From: Fistularia commersonii
Taxonomy: Eukaryota > Chordata > Actinopteri > Syngnathiformes > Fistulariidae
NCBI GenBank assembly: GCA_037954325.1
Contig: JBBMNZ010000060.1
Location: forward strand, 1-64,000
Length of the DNA: 64,000 bases
Direction of reading: 5' to 3'
Shown one piece after another: positions 1 to 12,265 of this stretch (the stretch's first letter is position 1; each line of letters starts with the position of its first letter). Under the pieces are notes generated by a model that saw nothing but the letters and a program-made list of their open reading frames with translations, did no database searches and was not told the origin of the DNA. The position numbers were made by a program, and so were the translations under genes.

Positions 1-999
1 CACTCCTAATCAAAAACGCTTCAACTCGGTGAGATAAGCAGTTTTTGCACGAATGGCTATATCTTTTAAACTTGTCGCTGGATTACACTGAATTTGACAT
101 ATTGTGTTCAAAATCATGTTCTAAACAACATAATTCAACGGCAAAAACCAGCTTAATGAAATCCATTAGTTATTTCCACTCCTAATCAAAAACGCTTCAA
201 CTAGGTGAGAGAAGCACTTTTTGAACAAATGGCTATATCTTTTGAACTTGTACCTGGATGACACTGAATTTGACATATATTGTGCAGAATCATGTCCTAA
301 ACAACATATATCAACAGCAGAAACCAGCATGATGAAATTCATTAGTTATTTCCACTCCAACTCAAAAAAGATTTAACCTCGGGAAGATAAGCACTTTTTA
401 ACCTTATGGCTATATATTTTGAACTTGTAGCTGGGTTATACTGAATTTGACATATATTGTGCAGAATCATGTCCTAAACAACATATTTCAACAGTAGAAA
501 CCAGCATGATGAAATTCATTGGTTATTTCCACTCCACCTCAAAAACGTTTTAACTCGATAACATAAGCAGTTTTTGACCTTATGGCTATATCTTTTGAAC
601 TTGTAGCTGGATACACTGAATTTGACATATATTGTGCAGAATCATGTCGTAAACAACGTATATCAACAGCAGAAACCAGCTTGGTGAATTTCAATAGTTA
701 TTTCCACTCTTAATCAAAAATGCTTCAACTCGGTGTGATAAGCACTTTTTGAACGAATGGCTACATCTTTTGAACCGCTGATGGGATTACACTGAATTTG
801 ACATATATTGTGCAGAATCATGTCCTAAAAAACATATATCAACAGCAAAAACCAGCATATTTTAATTCATTAGTAATTTGCACTCCAACTCAAAAACGCT
901 TCAACTCGGGGAGATAAGCAGTTTTTGAACGAATGGCTATATCTTTTGATCTTGTAGCTGGATTACACTGAATTTGACATATATTGTGCAGAATCATGT
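1..999 (+). repeat. Dispersed block A, copy 1 (about 5.7 monomers)
   Basis: This stretch recurs almost base for base 3986 bp downstream. It carries rare variants such as GACATATTGTGTTCAAAATC near 97, AACCTCGGGAAGATAAGCAC near 376 and a monomer with ACATCTTTTGAACCGCTGAT near 765. The match stops at 1000, where CATGTA here faces CATGTC in the other copy. The left end lies outside the window. The monomers within the block differ clearly from one another, so the block was copied as a unit rather than built by monomer amplification. Confidence 0.9.
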
Positions 1000-2370
1000 A
1001 CTAAACAACATATTTGAAAAGCAGAAACCAGCTCGTTGAAATTCATTAGTTATTTCCACTCTTAATCAAAAACGCTTCAACACAATTAGGTAATCACTTT
1101 TTGAACGAATGGCTATATCTTTTGAACATGTGTTGTGATTACACTGAATTTGACATATATTGTGCAGAATCATGTTCTAAACAACATATATCACCATCAG
1201 AAACCAGCTTGATGAAATTCATGAGTTATTTCCACTCCAACTCAAAAACGATTTAACTCGGTGAGATAAGCACTTTTTGACCTTATGGCTATATCTTTTG
1301 AACTTGTAGCTGGATTACACTGAATTTGACATTAATTGTGCAGAATCATGTCCTAAACAACAAATTTCAACAGTAGAAACCAGCTTGATGAAATTCATTA
1401 GTCATTACCACTCAAAATCAAAAACGCTTCAACTCAGTGAGATAAGCACTTTTTGACCTTATGGCTAAATCTTTTGAATTTATAGCTGGATTACACTGAA
1501 GTTGACATATATTGTGCAGAATCATGTCCTATACAACATCTATCAACAGCAGAAAAAGGCTTGGTGAAATTTAATAGTTATTTCCTCTCTTAATCAAAAA
1601 CGCTTCAACTCGGTGAGATAAGCACTTTTTGACCTTATGGCTATATCTTTTGAACCTGTGATGGGATTACACTGAATTTGACATATATTGTGCAGAATCA
1701 TGTCCTAAACAACATATATAAACAGCAGAAACCAGCATGATGAAATTAATTAGTTATTTCCACTCCAACTCAAAAATGATTTAACTCGATAAGATAAGTA
1801 CTTTTTGACCTTAAGGCTATATCTTTTGAACTTGTGATGGGATTACACTGAATTTGACATATATTGTGCAGAATCATGTCCTAAACAACATATTTCAACA
1901 GCAGAAACCAGCTTGATGAAATTCATTAGTCATTTCCACTAAATCTCAAAAACGCTTCAACTCAGTGAGATAAGAACTTTTTGACCTTATGGCTATATCT
2001 TTTGAACTTATAGCTGGATTACACTGAATTTGACATACATTGTGAAGAATCATGTCCCAAACAACATATATCAATAGCAAAAACCAGCATTTTGAAATTC
2101 ATCAGTTATTTCCACTACAACTCAAAAACGCTTCAACTCGGTGATATAAGCAGTTTTTGCACGAATGGCTATATTTTTTGATCTTGTCGGAGGATTAAAC
2201 TGAATTTGACATATTTTGTGCAAAATCATGTCCTAAACAACATATTTCAACAGCAGAAACCAGTTTGGTGAAATTCATTAGTTATTTCCACTCCTAATCA
2301 AAAACACTTAAATTCGGTGAGATAAGCACTTTTTGAACGAATGGCTATATCTTTTGAACTTGTAGCTGGA
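950..2370 (+). repeat. Detached partial copy of the 9-mer (1585-bp) HOR
   Basis: This region shows the same order of variant monomers as the tandem 9-mer array at 7.2-12.3 kb. Shared markers are CAGCTCGTTGAAATTCATTA at 1029, CAACACAATTAGGTAATCAC at 1079, GAACATGTGTTGTGATTACA near 1124, ATATATAAACAGCAGAAACC near 1715 and ACACTTAAATTCGGTGAGAT near 2304. The offset to the first tandem copy is about 6600 bp. The edges blur into generic consensus sequence, so the limits are approximate. About 8 of the 9 monomers are present. Confidence 0.85.
1992..2014. repeat. Short perfect dyad in one monomer class, example
   Basis: GCTATA, an 11-base gap TCTTTTGAACT, then TATAGC gives a 6-bp inverted repeat. 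Monomers with ACTTATAGCTGG (for example also 25760-25782) have it intact. The commoner ACTTGTAGCTGG type has one mismatch, and the GTGATGGGATT and GTCGCTGG types lack it. Confidence 0.5.
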
Positions 2371-3520
2371 TTACCCTGAATTTGACATATTTTGTGCAGA
2401 ATCATGTCCGATACAACATATTTCAACAGCAGAAACCAGCTTGATGAAATTCATTAGTTATTTCCAATCCAACTCAAAAATGATTTAACTCGGTAAGATA
2501 AGCACTTTTTGAACTTAAGGCTATATCTTTTTATCTTGACGCTGGATTGCACTGAATTTGACATATTTTGTGTAGAATCATGTCCTAAACAACATATTTC
2601 TACAGCAGAAAACAGCTTGATGAAATTCATTAGTTATTTCCACTCCTAATCAAATACGCTTCAAGTCGGTGAGATATAGACTTTTTGAACGAATGGCTAT
2701 ATCTTTTGAACTTGTAGCTGGATTACACTGAATTTGACATATATTGTGCAAAATCATGTCCTAAAGTAAATATTTCAACAGCAGAAACCAGCTTGATGAA
2801 ATTCTTTAGTCATTTCCACTAAAAATCAAAAACGCTTCAACTCAGTGAGATAAGCACTTTTTGATCTTATGGCTATATCTTTTGAATTTATAGCTGGATT
2901 ACACTGAATTTGACATATATTGTGCAAAATCATGTCCTAAACAACACATATCAACAGCAAAAACCAGCATATTGTAATTCATTAGTAATTTCCACCCCAA
3001 CTCAAAAACGCTTCAACTCGGTGAGATAAGCAGTTTTTGAACGAATGGCTATATCTTTTGATCATGTCGCTGGATTACACTGAATTTGACATATATTGTA
3101 CAGAATCATGTCCTATACAACATCTATCAACAGCAGAAAAAGGCTTGTTGAAATTCAATAGTTATTTCCTCTCTTAATCAAAAACGCTTCAACTCGATGA
3201 GATAAGCAGTTTTTGAACGAATGGCTATATCTTTTGAACATGTGATGGGATCACACTGAATTTGACATATATTGTTCAGAATCATGTCCTAAACAACATA
3301 TATTAACAGCAGAAACCAGCTTGATGGAATTCATTAGTTATTTCCACTCCAAATCAAAAACGCTTCAACTCCGTGAGATAAGCACTTTTTGCACGAATGG
3401 CTATATCTTTTGATCTTGTCGCTGGATTACACTGAATTTGACATATTTTTTGCAGAATCATGTCCTAAACAACATATTTCAACAACAGAAACCAGATTAA
3501 TGAAATTCATTAGTTATTTC

Positions 3521-3810
3521 CACTCCTGACCAAAAACGCTTCAACTCGGTGAGATAAGCACTTTTTTAACGAATGGCTATATCTTTTGAAAATGTACCTG
3601 GATTGCACTGAATTTTACATAAATTGTACAAAATCTTGTCCTAAACAACATATTTCAACCCGATAAGATAAACACTTTTTGAACGAATGGCTATATCTTT
3701 TGATTTTGTCGCTGAATTACACTGAATTTGACATATTTTGTGCAGAATATTGTCCTAAACAACAGATTTCAACAGCAGAAACCAGAATGACGAAATCCAT
3801 TAGTTATTTC
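3521..3810 (+). repeat. Full plus truncated monomer pair (176 + 114 bp)
   Basis: The distance from CACT at 3521 to the next CACT at 3811 is 290 bp instead of 352. A 62-bp deletion joins TATTTCAAC directly to CCGATAAGATAAACAC. The junction is the 6-bp word TTCAAC at 3654-3659. In the consensus this word occurs twice per monomer (positions 20-25 and 134-139 counted from CACT), so recombination between the second copy and the first copy of the next monomer removes exactly 62 bp. Confidence 0.9.
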
Positions 3811-3929
3811 CACTCCTGATCAAAAATGCTTCAATTCGGTGAGAAAAGCAGTTTTTGACCTTATGGATACATCTTTTGAACTTGTGGCTGGATTAACATG
3901 AATTTGACATATATTGTGCAGAATCATGT
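3667..3929 (+). repeat. Block B, copy 1
   Basis: Recurs at 5601-5863, an offset of 1934 bp or about 11 monomers. Shared rare features are CAGAATATTGTCCTAAACAA, AACCAGAATGACGAAATCCA, TCAATTCGGTGAGAAAAGCA and GGCTGGATTAACATGAATTT. Confidence 0.85.
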
Positions 3930-3986
3930 TCTAAACAACATATTTCAAGAGTAGAAACCGACTTGATGAAATCCATTAGTTATTTC

Positions 3987-4985
3987 CACTCCTAATCAAA
4001 AACGCTTCAACTCGGTGAGATAAGCAGTTTTTGCACGAATGGCTATATCTTTTAAACTTGTCGCTGGATTACACTGAATTTGACATATTGTGTTCAAAAT
4101 CATGTTCTAAACAACATAATTCAACGGCAAAAACCAGCTTAATGAAATCCATTAGTTATTTCCACTCCTAATCAAAAACGCTTCAACTAGGTGAGAGAAG
4201 CACTTTTTGAACAAATGGCTATATCTTTTGAACTTGTACCTGGATGACACTGAATTTGACATATATTGTGCAGAATCATGTCCTAAACAACATATATCAA
4301 CAGCAGAAACCAGCATGATGAAATTCATTAGTTATTTCCACTCCAACTCAAAAAAGATTTAACCTCGGGAAGATAAGCACTTTTTAACCTTATGGCTATA
4401 TATTTTGAACTTGTAGCTGGGTTATACTGAATTTGACATATATTGTGCAGAATCATGTCCTAAACAACATATTTCAACAGTAGAAACCAGCATGATGAAA
4501 TTCATTGGTTATTTCCACTCCACCTCAAAAACGTTTTAACTCGATAACATAAGCAGTTTTTGACCTTATGGCTATATCTTTTGAACTTGTAGCTGGATAC
4601 ACTGAATTTGACATATATTGTGCAGAATCATGTCGTAAACAACGTATATCAACAGCAGAAACCAGCTTGGTGAATTTCAATAGTTATTTCCACTCTTAAT
4701 CAAAAATGCTTCAACTCGGTGTGATAAGCACTTTTTGAACGAATGGCTACATCTTTTGAACCGCTGATGGGATTACACTGAATTTGACATATATTGTGCA
4801 GAATCATGTCCTAAAAAACATATATCAACAGCAAAAACCAGCATATTTTAATTCATTAGTAATTTGCACTCCAACTCAAAAACGCTTCAACTCGGGGAGA
4901 TAAGCAGTTTTTGAACGAATGGCTATATCTTTTGATCTTGTAGCTGGATTACACTGAATTTGACATATATTGTGCAGAATCATGT
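3987..4985 (+). repeat. Dispersed block A, copy 2
   Basis: A near-identical copy of 1-999 at a constant offset of 3986 bp. Identity ends at 4986. Downstream sequence then follows a different variant order (ACAACGTATATCAACAGCAG) from that after copy 1, which marks a recombination breakpoint. Confidence 0.9.
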
Positions 4986-5600
4986 CCTAAACAACGTATA
5001 TCAACAGCAGAAACCAGGTTAGTGAAATTCATTAGTCATTTCCACTCTTAATCAAAAACGCTTCAACCCGATAAGATAAGCACTTTTTGAACGAATGGCT
5101 ATATCTTTTGAACCTGTGATGGGATTACACAGAATTTGACATATATTGTGCAGAATCATGTCCTAAACAACATATATCCAGCAGAAACCAGCTTGATGAA
5201 ATTCATGAGTTATTTCCAGTCCAACTCAAAAACGATTTAACTCGATAAGATAAGCAGTTTTTGACCTTATGGCTATATCTTTTGAACTTGTAGCTGGATT
5301 ACACTGAATTTGACATATATTGTGCAGAATCATGTCCTAAACAACATATTTCAACAGCAGAAACCAGCTTGATGAAATTCATTAGTCAGTTCCACTCAAA
5401 ATCAAAAACGCTTCAAATCAGTGAGATAAGAACTTTTTGACCTTATGGCTATATCTTTTTAACTTATGGCTGGATTACACTGAATTTGACATATATTGTG
5501 CAGAATCATGTCCTAAACAACATATTTCAACAGCAGAAACCAGCTTGATGAAATTCATTAGTCAGTTCCACTCAAAATCAAAAACGCTTCAAATCAGTGA

Positions 5601-5863
5601 GATAAACACTTTTTGAACGAATGGCTATATCTTTTGATTTTGTCGCTGAATTACACTGAATTTGACATATTTTGTGCAGAATATTGTCCTAAACAACAGA
5701 TTTCAACAGCAGAAACCAGAATGACGAAATCCATTAGTTATTTCCACTCCTGATCAAAAATGCTTCAATTCGGTGAGAAAAGCAGTTTTTGACCTTATGG
5801 ATACATCTTTTGAACTTGTGGCTGGATTAACATGAATTTGACATATATTGTGCAGAATCATGT
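5601..5863 (+). repeat. Block B, copy 2
   Basis: A copy of 3667-3929. The left edge here follows AAATCAGTGA instead of the TTCAACCC deletion junction seen before copy 1. Its breakpoint therefore lies inside the GATAAACACTTTTTGAACGA box. Confidence 0.85.
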
Positions 5864-6622
5864 CCTTATCAACATATATCAACAGCAAAAACCAAATTGG
5901 TGAAATTCATTAGTTATTTCCACTCTTAATCAAAAACGCTTCAATGCGATAAGATATGCACTTTTTGAACGAATGGCTATATCTTTTGAAACTGTGATGT
6001 GATTACACTAAATTTGACATATATCGTGCAAAATCATGTCCTTAACAACATATATCAACAGCAAAAACCAGCATATTGAAATTCATAAGTTATTTCCACT
6101 GCAACTCAAAAACGCTTCAACTCGGTGAGATAAGCAGTTTTAGGACGAATGGATATATCTTTTGAACATGTGATGGGATTACGCTGAATTTGACATATAT
6201 TGTGCAGAATCATGTCCTGAACAACATATTTAACAGTAGAAACCAACTTGATGATATTCATTAGTTATTTCCACTCCTAATCAAAAACGCTTCAACCCGA
6301 TAAGATAAACACTTTTTGAACGAATGGCTATATCATTTGATCTTGTCGCTGAATTACACTGAATTTGACATATTTTGTGCAGAATCATGTCCTAAACACA
6401 TATTTCAACAGCAGAAACCAGATTATTGAAATTCATTAGTTATTTCCACTCTTAATCAAAAACGCTTCAACCCGATAAGATAAGCACTTTTTGAACGAAT
6501 GGCTATATCTTTTGAACCTGTGATGGGATTACACAGAATTTGACATATATTGTGCAGAATCATGTCCTAAACAACATATATCAACAGCAAAAACCAGCAT
6601 ATTTTAATTCATTAGTAATTTG

Positions 6623-6776
6623 CACTCCAACTCAAAAACACTTTTTGAACGAATGGCTATATCTTTTGATTTTGTCGCTGAATTACACTGAATTTGACAT
6701 ATATTGTGCAGAATCATGTCCTAAACAACATATATCAACAGCAAAAACCAGCATATTGAAATTCATTAGTTATTTC
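6623..6776 (+). repeat. 154-bp monomer with a 22-bp deletion
   Basis: CACT anchors at 6623 and 6777 are 154 bp apart. The sequence runs AACTCAAAAACACTTTTTGA, so the 22 bases normally lying between AAAAAC and ACTTTTTG (GCTTCAACTCGG... box) are missing. The deletion changes the local frame. It is why an unusually long chance open frame (6540-6788) crosses this point. Confidence 0.85.
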
Positions 6777-7214
6777 CACTCCAATTAAAAAACACTTCAA
6801 CTCTTTGAGATAAGCAGATTTTGCACGAATGGCTATATCTTTTGATCTTGTCGCTGTATTACACTGAATTTGACATATATTGGACATAATCATGTTCAAT
6901 ACAACATCTATCAACAGCAGAAACCAGCTTGGTGAATTTCAATAGTTATTTCCTCTCTTAATCAAAAACGCTTCAACTAGGTGTGATAAGCACTTTTTGA
7001 ACGAATGGCTACATGTTTTGAACCAGTGATGGGATTACACTGAATTTGACATATATTGTGCAGAATCAAGTCCTAAACAACATATTTCAACAGCAGAAAC
7101 CAGCATGATGAAATTCATGAGTTATTTCCACTCCTAATCAAAAACGATTCAAATCGGTGAGATAAGCACTTTTTTCAGGAATGGCTATGTCTTTTGATCT
7201 TGTCGCTGGATTAC

Positions 7215-10200
7215 ACTGAATTTGACATATTTTGTGCAAAATCATGTCCTAAACAACATATTTCAACAGCAGAAACCAGTTTGGTGAAATTCATTAGTTA
7301 TTTCCACTCCTAATCAAAAACACTTAAATTCGGTGAGATAAGCACTTTTTGAACAAATGGCTATATCTTTTGAACTTGTAGCAGGATTAAACTGAATTTG
7401 ACATTAATTGTGCAGAATCATGTTCTATGAAACATATTTCAACGGCAGTAACCAGCTTGATGAAATCCATTAGTTATTTCCACTCCTAATCAAAAACGCT
7501 TCAACTCGGTGAGGGAAGCACTTTTTGAACGAATGGCTATATCTTTTGAACTTGTAGCTGGATTACTCTGAATTTGACATATATTGTGCAGAATCATATA
7601 CTAAACAACATATTTGAAAAGCAGAAACCAGCTCGTTGAAATTCATTAGTTATTTCCACTCTTAATCAAAAACGCTTCAACAGAATTAAGTAATCACTTT
7701 TTGAACGAATGTCTATATCTTTTGAACATGTGTTGTGATTACACTGAATTTGACATATATTGTGCAGAATCATGTTCTAAACAACATATATCACCATCAG
7801 AAACCAGCTTGATGAAATTCATGAGTTATTTCCACTCCAACTCAAAAACGATTTAACTCGGTGAGATAAGCACTTTTTGACCTTATGGCTATATCTTTTG
7901 AACTTGTAGCTGGATTACACTGAATTTGACATTAATTGTGCAGAATCATGTTCTAAACAACATATATCACCATCAGAAACCAGCTTGATGAAATTCATTA
8001 GTCATTACCACTCAAAATCAAAAACGCTTCAACTCAGTGAGATAAGCACTTTTTGACCTTATGGCTAAATCTTTTGAATTTATAGCTGGATTACACTGAA
8101 GTTGACATATATTGTGCAGAATCATGTCCTATACAACATCTATCAACAGCAGAAAAAGGCTTGGTGAAATTTAATAGTTATTTCCTCTCTTAATCAAAAA
8201 CGCTTCAACTCGGTGAGATAAGCACTTTTTGACCTTATGGCTATATCTTTTGAACCTGTGATGGGATTACACTGAATTTGACATATATTGTGCAGAATCA
8301 TGTCCTAAACAACATATATAAACAGCAGAAACCAGCATGATAAAATTAATTAGTTATTTCCACTCCAACTCAAAAACGATTTAACTCGATAAGATAAGTA
8401 CTTTTTGACCTTAAGGCTATATCTTTTGATCTTGTGATGGGATTACACTGAATTTGACATATATTGTGCAGAATCATGTCCTAAACAACATATTTCAACA
8501 GCAGAAACCAGCTTGATGAAATTCATTAGTCATTTCCACTAAATCTCAAAAACGCTTCAACTCAGTGAGAAAAAGAACTTTTTGAACTTATGGCTATATC
8601 TTTTGAACTTATAGCTGGATTACACTGAATTTAACATACATTGTGAAGAATCATGTCCCAAACAACATATATCAATAGCAAAAACCAGCATTTTGAAATT
8701 CATCAGTTATTTCCACTACAACTCAAAAACGCTTCAACTCGGTGATATAAGCAGTTTTTGCACGAATGGCTATATTTTTTGATCTTGTCGGAGGATTAAA
8801 CTGAATTTGACATATTTTGTGCAAAATCATGTCCTAAACAACATATTTCAACAGCAGAAACCAGTTTGGTGAAATTCATTAGTTATTTCCACTCCTAATC
8901 AAAAACACTTACATTCGGTGAGATAAGCACTTTTTGAACAAATGGCTATATCTTTTGAACTTGTAGCAGGATTAAACTGAATTTGACATTAATTGTGCAG
9001 AATCATTTTCTATAAAACATATTTCAACGGCAGTAACCAGCTTGATGAAATCCATTAGTTATTTCCACTCCTAATCAAAAACGCTTCAACTCGGTGAGGG
9101 AAGCACTTTTTGAACGAATGGCTATATCTTTTGAACTTGTAGCTGGATTACTCTGAATTTGACATATATGGTGCAGAATCATATACTAAACAACATATTT
9201 GAAAAGCAGAAACCAGCTCGTTGAAATTCATTAGTTATTTCCACTCTTAATCAAAAACGCTTCAACACAATTAGGTAATCACTTTTTGAACGAATGGCTA
9301 TATCTTTTGAACATGTGTTGTGATTACACTGAATTTGACATATATTGTGCAGAATCATGTTCTAAACAACATATATAGCCATCAGAAACCAGCTTGATGA
9401 AATTCATGAGTTATTTCCACTCCAACTCAAAAACGCTTCAACTCGGTGAGATAAGCACTTTTTGACCTTATGGCTATATCTTTTGAACTTGTAGCTGGAT
9501 TACACTGAATTTGACATTAATTGTGCAGAATCATGTCCTAAACAACAAATTTCAACAGTAGAAACCAGCTTGATGAAATTCATTAGTCATTACCACTCAA
9601 AATCAAAAACGCTTCAACTCAGTGAGATAAGCACTTTTTGACCTTATGGCTAAATCTTTTGAATTTATAGCTGGATTACACTGAAGTTGACATATATTGT
9701 GCAGAATCATGTCCTATACAACATCTATCAACAGCAGAAAAAGGCTTGGTGAAATTTAATAGTTATTTCCTCTCTTAATCAAAAACGCTTCAACTCGGTG
9801 AGATAAGCACTTTTTGACCTTATGGCTATATCTTTTGAACCTGTGATGGGATTACACTGAATTTGACATATATTGTGCAGAATCATGTCCTAAACAACAT
9901 ATATAAACAGCAGAAACCAGCATGATGAAATTAATTAGTTATTTCCACTCCAACTCAAAAACGATTTAACTCGATAAGATAAGTACTTTTTGACCTTAAG
10001 GCTATATCTTTTGATCTTGTGATGGGATTACACTGAATTTGACATATATTGTGCAGAATCATGTCCTAAACAACATATTTCAACAGCAGAAACCAGCTTG
10101 ATGAAATTCATTAGTCATTTCCACTAAATCTCAAAAACGCTTCAACTCAGTGAGAAAAAGAACTTTTTGACCTTATGGCTATATCTTTTGAACTTATAGC

Positions 10201-12265
10201 TGGATTACACTGAATTTGACATACATTGTGAAGAATCATGTCCCAAACAACATATATCAATAGCAAAAACCAGCATTTTGAAATTCATCAGTTATTTCCA
10301 CTACAACTCAAAAACGCTTCAACTCGGTGATATAAGCAGTTTTTGCACGAATGGCTATATTTTTTGATCTTGTCGGAGGATTAAACTGAATTTGACATAT
10401 TTTGTGCAAAATCATGTCCTAAACAACATATTTCAAAAGCAGAAACCAGTTTGGTGAAATTCATTAGTTATTTCCACTCCTAATCAAAAACACTTAAATT
10501 CGGTGAGATAAGCACTTTTTGAACAAATGGCTATATCTTTTGAACTTGTAGCAGGATTAAACTGAATTTGACATTAATTGTGCAGAATCATTTTCTATAA
10601 AACATATTTCAACGGCAGTAACCAGCTTGATGAAATCCATTAGTTATTTCCACTCCTAATCAAAAACGCTTCAACTCGGTGAGGGAAGCACTTTTTGAAC
10701 GAATGGCTATATCTTTTGAACTTGTAGCTGGATTACTCTGAATTTGACATATATTGTGCAGAATCATGTACTAAACAACATATTTGAAAAGCAGAAACCA
10801 GCTCGTTGAAATTCATTAGTTATTTCCACTCTTAATCAAAAACGCTTCAACACAATTAGGTAATCACTTTTTGAACGAATGGCTATATCTTTTGAACATG
10901 TGTTGTGATTACACTGAATTTGACATATATTGTGCAGAATCATGTTCTAAACAACATATATCACCATCAGAAACCAGCTTGATGAAATTCATGAGTTATT
11001 TCCACTCCAACTCAAAAACGATTTAACTCGGTGAGATAAGCACTTTTTGACCTTATGGCTATATCTTTTGAACTTGTAGCTGGATTACACTGAATTTGAC
11101 ATTAATTGTGCAGAATCATGTCCTGAACAACAAATTTCAACAGTAGAAACCAGCTTGATGAAATTCATTAGTCATTACCACTCAAAATCAAAAACGCTTC
11201 AACTCAGTGAGATAAGCACTTTTTGACCTTATGGCTAAATCTTTTGAATTTATAGCTGGATTACACTGAAGTTGACATATATTGTGCAGAATCATGTCCT
11301 ATACAACATCTATCAACAGCAGAAAAAGGCTTGGTGAAATTTAATAGTTATTTCCTCTCTTAATCAAAAACGCTTCAACTCGGTGAGATAAGCACTTTTT
11401 GACCTTATGGCTATATCTTTTGAACCTGTGATGGGATTACACTGAATTTGACATATATTGTGCAGAATCATGTCCTAAACAACATATATAAACAGCAGAA
11501 ACCAGCATGATGAAATTAATTAGTTATTTCCACTCCAACTCAAAAATGATTTAACTCGATAAGATAAGTACTTTTTGACCTTAAGGCTATATCTTTTGAA
11601 CTTGTGATGGGATTACACTGAATTTGACATATATTGTGCAGAATCATGTCCTAAACAACATATTTCAACAGCAGAAACCAGCTTGATGAAATTCATTAGT
11701 CATTTCCACTAAATCTCAAAAACGCTTCAACTCAGTGAGATAAGAACTTTTTGACCTTATGGCTATATCTTTTGAACTTATAGCTGGATTACACTGAATT
11801 TGACATACATTGTGAAGAATCATGTCCCAAACAACATATATCAATAGCAAAAACCAGCATTTTGAAATTCATCAGTTATTTCCACTACAACTCAAAAACG
11901 CTTCAACTCGGTGATATAAGCAGTTTTTGCACGAATGGCTATATTTTTTGATCTTGTCGGAGGATTAAACTGAATTTGACATATTTTGTGCAAAATCATG
12001 TCCTAAACAACATATTTCAACAGCAGAAACCAGTTTGGTGAAATTCATTAGTTATTTCCACTCCTAATCAAAAACACTTAAATTCGGTGAGATAAGCACT
12101 TTTTGAACAAATGGCTATATCTTTTGAACTTGTAGCAGGATTAAACTGAATTTGACATTAATTGTGCAGAATAATTTTCTATAAAACATATTTCAACGGC
12201 AGTAACCAGCTTGATGAAATCCATTAGTTATTTCCACTCCTAATCAAAAACGCTTCAACTCGGTG
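7215..12265 (+). repeat. 9-monomer HOR, 1584-1585 bp, about 3.2 tandem copies
   Basis: Several independent markers recur at constant spacing. CATATTTTGTGCAAAATCAT occurs at 7227, 8811, 10396 and 11980. GCAGAAACCAGCTCGTTGAA occurs at 7621, 9206 and 10791. CAACGGCAGTAACCAGCTTG occurs near 7440, 9027, 10612 and 12197. Nine times 176 is 1584, which matches. Copies differ by a handful of substitutions and single-base length changes (for example GAGAAAAAGAAC near 8567 and 10153 but GAGATAAGAAC near 11736). Before 7215 and after 12265 the variant order changes. The last copy is partial, about 1.7 monomers. Confidence 0.92.

Larger units (their letters stand above)
2371..3986 (+). repeat. Mosaic satellite monomers without clear HOR order
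   Basis: About nine monomers mix the class with GAACGAATGG and the class with GACCTTATGG. One 114-bp truncated monomer is included. No gene or other element is visible. Segment 3667-3929 recurs at 5601-5863. Confidence 0.8.
4986..7214 (+). repeat. Mosaic satellite with local monomer duplication
   Basis: About 13 monomers. The variant TTAGTCAGTTCCACTCAAAA followed by CTTCAAATCAGTGAGATAA occurs twice, 176 bp apart (near 5382 and 5558), which is a one-monomer tandem duplication. Block B copy 2 begins in the second of these. Nothing other than satellite is visible. Confidence 0.8.

Noticed and set aside
6540..6788. An 82-codon plus-strand open frame, the longest one seen
   Set aside because: It spans two monomers and reads the same satellite twice (NEWLYLLILSL, YTEFDIYCAESCPKQHIST). 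It survives only because a 22-bp deletion shifts the frame.
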